Shown here in pieces: positions 1 to 4,729 of a stretch of DNA of 5,053 bases. The DNA comes from Solobacterium sp. UBA3691 (lineage in GTDB: Bacteria > Bacillota_I > Bacilli_A > Erysipelotrichales > Erysipelotrichaceae). Each line of letters starts with the position of its first letter. The stretch's first letter is position 1. The notes below the pieces were generated by a model, which saw only the letters and a program-made list of their open reading frames with translations, was not told where the DNA came from and ran no database searches. The stretch lies in the NCBI GenBank assembly GCA_002372175.1, contig DFIS01000050.1, forward strand, positions 1 to 5,053, written 5' to 3'. A program made the position numbers and the translations under genes.

Positions 1-898
1 AATTCTTGACATGCTCCAGTCTCTCGCAGAGTGTCTTATCCACAAAGTCATTGAAGAATTTGATCTCTTCGGGACAGTTGTCCTGCACATACTGGATGCA
101 GTAGCGGACCATGTCTTCGATCAGATCCATGTCATCATCCAGATCCGCAAAGGCGATCTCCGGTTCGATCATCCAGAACTCTGCCGCATGTGTAGTCGTA
201 TTGGAATTCTCGGCCCGGAATGTCGGTCCGAATGTATAGATATCTCTGAATGCCAGCGCAAAGGCTTCACCCTGCAGCTGTCCGGAAACAGTCAGACTCG
301 CATGTTTGCCGAAGAAGTCCTGTTCATAATCCGCATCACTTCTGGTCGTGACCGTGAATGTTTCACCGGCTCCTTCCGCATCGGCACCGGTAATGATCGG
401 TGTATTGACATAGACAAATCCCTGATCCTGGAAGAATTCATGGATAGCCATAGCCAGTGCCGAACGTACCCTGAAGACAGCCGAGAAGGTATTCGTACGC
501 GGTCTCAGGTGGCCGATCTCACGCAGATATTCAAAGCTGTGACGCTTCTTCTGCAGCGGATATGTCTGGTCGCAGGCACCTTCCAGCATGATCTCCGTAG
601 CCTGGATCTCAAAGGGCTGCGGGGCATCCGGTGTCGCAATATACTTGCCGGTGACACTGACTGCCGTGCCTGTCAGATATTTAGCTACAGCCGCATAGTT
701 GCTCAGTGTATCGCTGTATACGATCTGCGCATTACGGAAGTATGTACCGTCATTCAGCGCGATAAAACTAATATTCTTGCCGGAACGGTTCGTTCTGATC
801 CATCCCTGCAGCTGTACATATTCCAGCTGATCCTGTTCAAGCGGGCTCCCCTCAAGTGTCAGTTCATAAAGCTCCCGCACTGTCATTTCAGTTAACAC
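1..898 (-). CDS. asnS: Asparaginyl-tRNA synthetase, 3' end cut by window edge
   Basis: This class IIb aminoacyl-tRNA synthetase attaches asparagine to tRNA-Asn in the cytoplasm, using ATP. 299 codons are visible, and bacterial AsnS is usually about 430-465 residues. Residues about 28-105 form the N-terminal OB-fold that reads the anticodon (GWIRTNRSGKNISFIALNDG and onward). The catalytic domain begins near residue 130. Motif 2 is clear at residues 227-241 (FRAENSNTTTHAAEF), continuing into WMIEPE. The Asn-type spelling of this loop, together with the SGQLQGE stretch at 205-211, argues for AsnS over AspRS or LysRS. Motif 3 and the C-terminus lie outside the window. I chose the GTG start at 898-896 because AGGAGG ends 8 bases upstream; the ATG four codons later would be 20 bases away. 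The gene starts 14 bases after the rex stop with no room for a terminator or T-box leader, so it is probably cotranscribed with rex. Confidence 0.96.
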   Translation of the reverse strand, partial: MLTEMTVRELYELTLEGSPLEQDQLEYVQLQGWIRTNRSGKNISFIALNDGTYFRNAQIVYSDTLSNYAAVAKYLTGTAVSVTGKYIATPDAPQPFEIQATEIMLEGACDQTYPLQKKRHSFEYLREIGHLRPRTNTFSAVFRVRSALAMAIHEFFQDQGFVYVNTPIITGADAEGAGETFTVTTRSDADYEQDFFGKHASLTVSGQLQGEAFALAFRDIYTFGPTFRAENSNTTTHAAEFWMIEPEIAFADLDDDMDLIEDMVRYCIQYVQDNCPEEIKFFNDFVDKTLCERLEHVKN

Positions 899-906
899 AC
901 TGTTGT

Positions 907-912
907 CCTCCT
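907..912 (-). promoter_or_regulatory. Shine-Dalgarno that fixes the GTG start of asnS
   Basis: AGGAGG on the minus strand lies in the 14-base gap between rex and asnS. It is 8 bases from the GTG at 898-896 and 20 bases from the in-frame ATG at 886-884. Only the GTG has a normal spacing. Confidence 0.8.
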
Positions 913-1536
913 CTATTTCTTAATGGCATTTGTTTCAAATACCAGTTCCTGTATGCTTGATACAACATCTACGGATTTTACGTAGATCCCCTCCGGCACA
1001 CTGAAGTGCTCGGAAGAGAAACTGACGATACCGCGGATGCCGTTACTGATCAGAAGATCCACCGTTTCCTGCTCATCCCTGGATATACACAGGATCGCAA
1101 TACGGCATCCCTCAGGGATCCTCTCTGCCAGTTCATTCAGATGATATACCGGAACTGATGTCTCATGGATATTCTCCGGAGCGATATCGAATGCGCAGAC
1201 GATCTCTCCGACTACGTGGTTCCATTTATTGTAGTTCAGCAAAGCCTTGCCGAGGTTGCCGCATCCGACGAGAATGATCTTCTCATCGAAGTTGACCCCC
1301 AGCTGCTCGCTGAATACATCGATCAGTTTATCGACACTGTAACCGTATCCCTGTTTTCCGAGGTTTCCCAGAAAACTGAAGTCACGGCGGATCGTTGTCG
1401 ATTCGATCTGTACGTACTGTGCAAGTTCCTTGGACATGATACGTTCAACGCCTTCATTGCGAAGCTTGCGCAGCGCTTTTAAATACACCGGATAACGCTG
1501 AAGAGTTGCTTTAGGCACTAATTTCGTATTTGTCAT
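913..1536 (-). CDS. rex: Redox-sensing transcriptional repressor Rex
   Basis: Rex is a homodimeric repressor that binds DNA when NADH/NAD+ is low and releases it when NADH rises. In Firmicutes it controls fermentation and respiration genes. The 207-residue product has an N-terminal winged helix (about 5-66) with the family recognition segment TTIRRDFSFLGNLGKQGYGY (47-66). A Rossmann domain follows, with the glycine loop VGCGNLGKA (90-98) and the acidic end of beta-2, AFD (115-117, Asp117), typical of NADH binding. The C-terminal helix (VVSSIQELVFE) matches the domain-swapped helix of the family. I start at ATG 1536-1534, preceded by AGGTG at 6 bases. An in-frame GTG at 1566 would add ten residues (MLKYSQQVNI) with no ribosome site and would run across the promoter. 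The glycine loop carries Cys92 where many homologues have Val or Ala; this is unusual but not disabling. The gene probably has its own promoter inside the end of tsaD and is followed closely by asnS. Confidence 0.96.
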   Translation of the reverse strand: MTNTKLVPKATLQRYPVYLKALRKLRNEGVERIMSKELAQYVQIESTTIRRDFSFLGNLGKQGYGYSVDKLIDVFSEQLGVNFDEKIILVGCGNLGKALLNYNKWNHVVGEIVCAFDIAPENIHETSVPVYHLNELAERIPEGCRIAILCISRDEQETVDLLISNGIRGIVSFSSEHFSVPEGIYVKSVDVVSSIQELVFETNAIKK

Positions 1537-1559
1537 AATATTCACCTGTTGTGAATATT
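1537..1559. repeat. Perfect 9-bp inverted repeat at the rex start
   Basis: The arms AATATTCAC (1537-1545) and GTGAATATT (1551-1559) are perfect complements around a 5-base centre. The repeat ends exactly at the base before the rex ATG. It covers part of the -10, the inferred transcription start and the AGGTG ribosome site. If transcription starts near 1550 the left arm (in the gene's direction) is not transcribed, so a protein-binding site on DNA is more likely than an mRNA hairpin. It partly overlaps the candidate Rex site. Confidence 0.7.
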
Positions 1560-1566
1560 TTAGCAC
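1549..1566 (-). promoter_or_regulatory. Candidate Rex operator over the rex -10 box
   Basis: The known Rex site is close to TTGTGAA-N4-TTCACAA, or TTGTTAA-N4-TTAACAA in clostridia. Here the minus strand shows GTGCTAA-AATA-TTCACAA. The right half is perfect; the left half matches 4 of 7 (5 of 7 to the clostridial form). The site covers the -10 and the inferred start, as expected for an autoregulatory operator. A second TTCACAA half-site sits at the -35. The assignment rests on family knowledge plus an imperfect match. Confidence 0.5.
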
Positions 1567-1585
1567 ACTTTTCAGTTGTTGTGAA
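1557..1585 (-). promoter_or_regulatory. Probable sigma-A promoter of rex, partly inside tsaD
   Basis: On the minus strand, TTCACA (1585-1580, five of six to TTGACA) is separated by 17 bases from TAAAAT (1562-1557, five of six to TATAAT). TGC at 1565-1563 makes an extended -10. The -35 and most of the spacer lie in the final codons of tsaD. The inferred start near 1550 leaves a leader of about 14 bases containing the AGGTG ribosome site. The sequence match is good; activity is inferred. Confidence 0.7.
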
Positions 1586-2603
1586 AAAAACTCTGATTTT
1601 CACCAGGCATTAACAGTCCGGGATCTGCCGCATCCCTGAAACTGCCGAACGCCTGATGCCTGTATGCCGTATATCCGGCGGCGGCGATCATTGCCGCATT
1701 GTCCGTACAGCAGTACATCGGCGGGATCACCAGTTGTGTGCCTTCGATCTCATTCATGGCTTCGGTGATCATCTGTCTGAGCCTGGAATTGGCTGCTACA
1801 CCGCCTGCCAGCACCAGCATCTTCGGCTGATATGCCCTGACAGCTGCCACTGTCTTGCCCACCATACTGCCAAGAGCTGTCTCCTGGAAGGCATAGGCAA
1901 CATCCGCGACATTGATCTCATTGCCCTGTTTCTTCTCTCTTTCGATCAGCTGCAGTACTGCTGATTTCAGCCCGCTGAAGCTGAAATCATATTCACCTGC
2001 TGTTTTCGGCGTTGGCAGATGATAGTGCGGTTTACCCTCTTTGGCCATCTTATCCATGACCGGTCCGCCCGGATATCCAAGACCGAGCACTCGGGCAACC
2101 TTGTCGTAGGCTTCACCGATCGCATCGTCGAAGGTCGTGCCGAGAACCTTGAAGTCCCAGTCATTCTGCATCCATACCAGCTCCGAATGGCCCCCGGAGA
2201 CAACCAGTGCCATCAGCGGAAACTGCAGATCTGCGACAAATGCATTGGCATAGATATGTCCGGTCATATGATTGATCGGCAGCAGCGGTTTATTCCAGGC
2301 AAAGGCCAGAGTCTTGGCTGCCTGTACGCCGACATGGAGACTGCCGACAAGACCGGGTCCCTGCGTATATGCGATCGCATCGATATCATCCATCGTCACC
2401 TTGGCGGTATTCAAAGCTTCTTCGATCACTGCCGAGATATTCTCCACATGAATGCGGCTGGCCACCTCCGGCACAACACCGCCGTATAATGTATGAACAT
2501 TGATCTGGCTCGAAACGATATTGGAAAGGATCTCCTTTCCGTCTCTGACGATCGCACAGGCAGTCTCGTCACAGCTTGTTTCAATTCCCATCAGTAATGT
2601 CAT
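1572..2603 (-). CDS. tsaD: tRNA t6A37 threonylcarbamoyltransferase, catalytic subunit TsaD
   Basis: TsaD (formerly Gcp/YgjD) transfers the threonylcarbamoyl group from threonylcarbamoyl-AMP to N6 of A37 in tRNAs that read ANN codons, in complex with TsaB and TsaE. The 343-residue product is full length for the family. It opens with the ASKHA nucleotide-fold motif GIETSCDETACAI (6-18) and has SRIHVENI (49-56). The metal ligands are His112 and His116 in NHMTGHIYAN, and Asp301 in CTDNAAMIAAAG. Also present are SGGHSEL (136-142), the nucleotide loop DDAIGEAYDKVARVLGLGYP (159-178) and AGGVAANSRLR (266-276). The ATG at 2603-2601 follows GGGAGGA by 7 bases, which lies inside the end of rimI; the two genes overlap by 23 bases, suggesting coupled translation. 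The last codons (QSFFHNN, stop at 1574-1572) also hold the -35 region of rex. Nothing looks broken. Confidence 0.98.
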   Translation of the reverse strand: MTLLMGIETSCDETACAIVRDGKEILSNIVSSQINVHTLYGGVVPEVASRIHVENISAVIEEALNTAKVTMDDIDAIAYTQGPGLVGSLHVGVQAAKTLAFAWNKPLLPINHMTGHIYANAFVADLQFPLMALVVSGGHSELVWMQNDWDFKVLGTTFDDAIGEAYDKVARVLGLGYPGGPVMDKMAKEGKPHYHLPTPKTAGEYDFSFSGLKSAVLQLIEREKKQGNEINVADVAYAFQETALGSMVGKTVAAVRAYQPKMLVLAGGVAANSRLRQMITEAMNEIEGTQLVIPPMYCCTDNAAMIAAAGYTAYRHQAFGSFRDAADPGLLMPGENQSFFHNN

Positions 2604-3057
2604 TGTCTATTCCTCCCAGGGGTTTGACCATCAGGTATGCGTCCTCGTTGTTATCCGTATAATAGTTTTTCCGGATATTGACCTGAATAAACCCGTTTCT
2701 TTCGTACAGTCTGATTGCCGGTGTATTCGATACCCTGACTTCCAGTGTCATGAAGTCACAGCCGGCTTCATTGGCTGTTTTAAACAGATAGTCCAGCATC
2801 TGCTGGGCATGACCGCTCCGCCGGCATTCTCTGCGAACCGCGATATTTGCCAGTTCCGCTCTTTCAAAGATGATCCAGCAGTCGCAGTAACCGACGATCC
2901 TGCCGTCTTCTTCAAGCACCAGAGCCTGCGCAAATGGATTCTCGTTGAGTTCATACAGGAATTCCTTCTTCGGCCAGGGTGATGTGAAGCATTCCTGTTC
3001 CAGAAGAACGATCTCGTCGAGATCCGCTTCCGTCATTTTTCTAATCACGGCGGACAA
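2581..3057 (-). CDS. rimI: GNAT-family ribosomal-protein/N-terminal acetyltransferase RimI
   Basis: RimI acetylates protein N-termini (S18 in E. coli) with acetyl-CoA. In many bacteria its gene sits between tsaB and tsaD, although it is not required for t6A chemistry. The 158-residue product is a single GNAT domain: the N-terminal IRKMTEADLDEI, then FTSPWPKKEFLYEL (24-37), and a beta-4 / acetyl-CoA loop (NIAVRRECRRSGHAQQML, 71-88). The segment LEVRVSN (105-111) carries the likely catalytic Glu106, RLYERNGF (117-124) follows, and RKNYYTDNNEDAYLM closes the domain. The start is uncertain. TTG at 3057-3055 has AGAGG 6 bases upstream and overlaps tsaB by 17 bases; GTG at 3048 (MIRKM) and ATG at 3036 remain in frame but lack a well-spaced ribosome site. 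The tail GGIDNDITDGN runs past the usual end because the gene overlaps the start of tsaD. Confidence 0.93.
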   Translation of the reverse strand: MSAVIRKMTEADLDEIVLLEQECFTSPWPKKEFLYELNENPFAQALVLEEDGRIVGYCDCWIIFERAELANIAVRRECRRSGHAQQMLDYLFKTANEAGCDFMTLEVRVSNTPAIRLYERNGFIQVNIRKNYYTDNNEDAYLMVKPLGGIDNDITDGN

Positions 3058-3643
3058 GGTATGCCTCTTTCGTTTTCAGATACTCCGGTTCCAGAAGATG
3101 GATCTGCTCGACTTTCTGCCAGCGTTTCTGTGTCTGCACAAAGTTACTGATGATATCAGGGAATACGGTCTCCCTGCCGACAAGATTTCCGTCCCCGATC
3201 ACCTTTTCTTCTGGTCCGATCTCCTGCTCAGCCTCGGCTGCTGCCCGGGCTGTGATCTCCCCTGTGCGCACACCGTTTTCATATCTGCCGTAATACACAC
3301 GCTTACTGCGGGCATCCAGTACTACCGCGCATGTTTCATTGCCGGCATAGAGATCAAGTGTACCGATCGTATACAGCGGAAGATGTTTGCTTGACGCAAG
3401 GACTTTGGCAACTGTCATCGCAATTCTGACACCGGTATAACTGCCCGGTCCTTTTGTGATCACAACAGCTTCAATATCATCCTCCTTCATTCCAGTCTCT
3501 TCCAGCAGTGTAAAGATCGCCGGAAAGATCTCTTCAGACTGATGTTTCCAGCATTCCTTCTGTACGGAAGCCAGTACCTTTTCCTCGGTAAACAGACCTG
3601 CTGCAAGATATGTATGACTTGTATCAATTCCCAAATAGATCAT
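3041..3643 (-). CDS. tsaB: t6A biosynthesis scaffold protein TsaB
   Basis: TsaB (YeaZ) is an inactive ASKHA-fold partner that dimerises with TsaD and is needed for t6A37 formation. The 200-residue product begins with the fold's phosphate-1-like strand MIYLGIDTSHTYLAAGL. It then has the KHQSEEIFPAI helix (33-43, equivalent to the NHS...L segment of homologues) and the signature GPGSYTGVRI (65-74). LDARSKRVYYGRY (109-121) is the second-lobe start, and LLEPEYLK (183-190) is the typical C-terminal signature. It is shorter than the 229-residue Bacillus protein, mainly in the second lobe between residues 120 and 180; short forms near 206 residues are known, so it is probably intact. The ATG at 3643 overlaps the tsaE stop as ATGA, with GGAGG 7 bases upstream inside tsaE. 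The stop at 3043-3041 lies inside rimI. Confidence 0.96.
   Translation of the reverse strand: MIYLGIDTSHTYLAAGLFTEEKVLASVQKECWKHQSEEIFPAIFTLLEETGMKEDDIEAVVITKGPGSYTGVRIAMTVAKVLASSKHLPLYTIGTLDLYAGNETCAVVLDARSKRVYYGRYENGVRTGEITARAAAEAEQEIGPEEKVIGDGNLVGRETVFPDIISNFVQTQKRWQKVEQIHLLEPEYLKTKEAYLVRRD
3064..3068 (-). promoter_or_regulatory. Weak Shine-Dalgarno supporting a TTG start for rimI
   Basis: AGAGG on the minus strand lies within tsaB codons, 6 bases before the TTG at 3057-3055. It is 15 bases from the alternative GTG at 3048-3046 and 27 from the ATG at 3036-3034, so it favours the TTG. Confidence 0.5.
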
Positions 3644-4092
3644 TTTATCGCCTCCAGGAGATCTTCGTATTTCTCTCCGTGCGCAGTAAACGCAAATTCT
3701 CTTCTGCCCTCTTCCAGTAAATGGATATCCAGGCGCAGATACTCCTCCGGGATCAGTTCTTCAAGATACTGTGCCCATTCGATGATGGTAAGTCCGTCAT
3801 CATCAAGCAGTTCCTCAAAGCCGAGATCCTGCGATATGCCTTCCAGTCTGTATCCGTCAATATGATAGAGAGGCATATCTCCGTGATATACCTTCAGGAT
3901 CGTAAAGGTAGGACTTGTCACATTTCTGGCGATATGCAGGCCTCTGGCAATTCCCTGTGTCAGTGTTGTCTTGCCGGCACCGAGATCTCCCTCCATCAGA
4001 ATAACCATATTCGGTAGCACATGGCTTCCGATCTTCTCACCGAGAGCACGTGTCTCTTCGGCTGTATTTGTATATATTTTCAGCTCTTTCAT
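3640..4092 (-). CDS. tsaE: t6A biosynthesis ATPase TsaE
   Basis: TsaE (YjeE) is a small P-loop ATPase that binds TsaB-TsaD and drives their catalytic cycle in t6A37 synthesis. The 150-residue product is of normal length. Its Walker A motif is GDLGAGKTT (35-43), followed by the family switch-like motif VTSPTFTI (58-65). HIDGYRL (77-83) comes next, and the Walker-B-like IIEWAQ (103-108) carries the conserved Glu-Trp pair. The ATG at 4092-4090 is preceded by AAGGTGA, with AAGG 7 bases from the start. It is the first gene of the tsaE-tsaB-rimI-tsaD operon. A TATAAT lies only 15 bases before the ATG, so the leader is very short. Confidence 0.97.
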   Translation of the reverse strand: MKELKIYTNTAEETRALGEKIGSHVLPNMVILMEGDLGAGKTTLTQGIARGLHIARNVTSPTFTILKVYHGDMPLYHIDGYRLEGISQDLGFEELLDDDGLTIIEWAQYLEELIPEEYLRLDIHLLEEGRREFAFTAHGEKYEDLLEAIK

Positions 4093-4114
4093 ATAATCAC
4101 CTTAGGTATTATAT
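4091..4114. repeat. Near-palindrome over the tsaE -10, ribosome site and start
   Basis: ATATAAT (4091-4097) and ATTATAT (4108-4114) are perfect complements. Between them is the nine-base palindrome ACCT-T-AGGT (4099-4107). A single unpaired C at 4098 offsets the two centres by half a base pair. The element spans the minus -10, the AAGG ribosome site and the first two bases of the tsaE start codon. It may be an operator, or may only reflect the mirror likeness of TATAAT and an AT-rich start region. Confidence 0.45.
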
Positions 4115-4136
4115 ACAGAATTCAGAAAAAAAACGC
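4108..4136 (-). promoter_or_regulatory. Probable promoter of the tsaE-tsaB-rimI-tsaD operon
   Basis: TATAAT is perfect at 4113-4108 on the minus strand, with TG two bases upstream of it. At the 17-base spacing the -35 position (4136-4131) reads GCGTTT, a poor match, next to a run of eight T. Transcription would begin near 4103-4101, giving a leader of about ten bases with the ribosome site at its very 5' end. The -10 is convincing; the -35 is not. Confidence 0.5.
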
Positions 4137-4142
4137 TATAAT
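4114..4142 (+). promoter_or_regulatory. Probable promoter of the PH-domain-like gene
   Basis: TATAAT is perfect at 4137-4142. Seventeen bases upstream the -35 position reads TACAGA (4114-4119), three of six to TTGACA. Transcription would start near 4149, leaving about 17 bases to the ATG with GGAGG inside. Its -35 abuts the -10 of the divergent tsaE promoter, so the two promoters probably compete for RNA polymerase. Confidence 0.55.
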
Positions 4143-4165
4143 TTATAAGCAACGGAGGTTAACAT

Positions 4166-4525
4166 ATGGCAGCTTTGGACATGAACTGGGCATTCGGTGA
4201 TACCGGTGTCCTGACCGATGATATACGCATCCTGCTCGGCGCAAAAGAACAGGTCGTACAGGTTTACAGGCTCCTTGGAAAGACACAGGCAGCCCTGACA
4301 AACAAGAAGATCATTTACATTTCCGCACGTGGTCTGATCGATGCACGCCCGGACATCTATACACTGCCGCTGAGTACGATCCTGGCAGTCAATCTCGTAT
4401 ACGGCACCAAGAATGAAGTACAGCTGGTGACTAACGCCGGTACCATTCATATCACGCTGACCAAGATCAACGATCTCAAAGATCTCTACCGGGAACTCAG
4501 CCGCTCCCTCGGCAATATACAATAA
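4166..4525 (+). CDS. Small PH-domain-like protein, function unknown
   Basis: The 119-residue protein is soluble, with no signal peptide or membrane segment. From residue 19 it follows the pattern of bacterial pleckstrin-homology-like domains. It has an N-terminal helix (DDIRILLGAKEQV), then a strand ending in the typical ALTNKKIIYIS (43-53). YTLPLSTILAVNL (65-77) comes next, then two strands (NEVQLVTNAGTIHITL) and a C-terminal helix (DLKDLYRELSRSL, 103-115). The 'TNKK.I' and 'PLS.I' phrases are the best guides to the bPH family, whose members are mostly of unknown function. The start is secure: GGAGG ends 7 bases before the ATG. It is the only plus-strand gene in the window, with its own promoter and terminator, between the t6A operon and an rRNA operon. 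The real reading frame is sure; the PH assignment is moderate, and I see no basis for a specific role. Confidence 0.85.
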   Translation: MAALDMNWAFGDTGVLTDDIRILLGAKEQVVQVYRLLGKTQAALTNKKIIYISARGLIDARPDIYTLPLSTILAVNLVYGTKNEVQLVTNAGTIHITLTKINDLKDLYRELSRSLGNIQ

Positions 4526-4529
4526 CCAG

Positions 4530-4552
4530 ACAGTCCTCAAGGACTGTTTTTT
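4530..4552 (+). terminator. Intrinsic terminator of the PH-domain-like gene
   Basis: ACAGTCC (4530-4536) pairs with GGACTGT (4541-4547) around TCAA, followed by a run of T to 4552. Two more pairs (A-U and G-U) can extend the stem outward. It begins five bases after the stop codon. Confidence 0.9.
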
Positions 4553-4594
4553 AACAGGAGAGGGGGGCTTGCTGAAGGACAGAGAAAAATAAAA

Positions 4595-4616
4595 AAAGCC
4601 ATCTCGCGATGGCTTT
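4595..4616 (-). terminator. Intrinsic terminator of the rRNA operon
   Basis: In the minus-strand RNA, AAAGCCATC (4616-4608) pairs with GATGGCTTT (4603-4595) around GCGA, a GNRA tetraloop closed by C-G. A T-rich tract runs on to about 4585. It begins about three bases after the 5S outer helix, so it ends the rRNA transcript. It lies about 40 bases from the convergent terminator at 4530-4552; the bases between hold no gene. Confidence 0.92.
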
Positions 4617-4619
4617 GCG

Positions 4620-4727
4620 GCCCGGCAACGTGCTTGATTCACCTTTCGGCTATTTTCGCCCCGGGAGTGCTTAACTTCTGTGTTCGGGATGGGAACAGGT
4701 GTGTCCACTCCGGTATCGTCACCAGAC
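4620..4727 (-). rRNA. rrf: 5S ribosomal RNA, short form
   Basis: The minus strand carries the conserved loop core CCCATCCCGAACACAGAAGT. The ends pair as helix I: CTGGTGACG (4725-4717) with CGTTGCCGG (4630-4622), extended by further pairs outward. Helix II is GGAGTG with CACTCC. The other arm is short: TAGCC and GGTGA are joined directly by GAAA, where most bacteria have a longer stem-loop. The total is about 108 nt, compared with about 116-120 in most bacteria and about 107 in Mollicutes. The ends are accurate to a few bases because they are set by the helix and not by a mapped processing site. Confidence 0.93.
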
Positions 4728-4729
4728 CT

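Noticed and set aside
11..895. Long open frame of 294 codons on the plus strand across asnS
   Set aside because: It is antisense to clear AsnS coding sequence, has no ribosome site, and its protein shows no recognisable family pattern. The openness follows from the codon bias of asnS.
899..912. Possible T-box or other leader before asnS
   Set aside because: Only 14 bases separate rex and asnS, and they contain just the ribosome site.
1564..1566. GTG at 1566 as the start of rex
   Set aside because: It would add ten residues that do not fit the family, lacks a ribosome site, and lies in the predicted -10 region, upstream of the inferred transcription start.
1165..2982. Several open frames of about 100-160 codons on the plus strand over rex, tsaD and rimI
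   Set aside because: All are mirror frames of well-supported genes, with no ribosome sites and cysteine/histidine-rich sequence lacking family motifs.
4136..4708. Minus-strand open frame of 190 codons
   Set aside because: It runs through the 5S rRNA, two terminators and the antisense of the PH-like gene; it cannot be a real gene.
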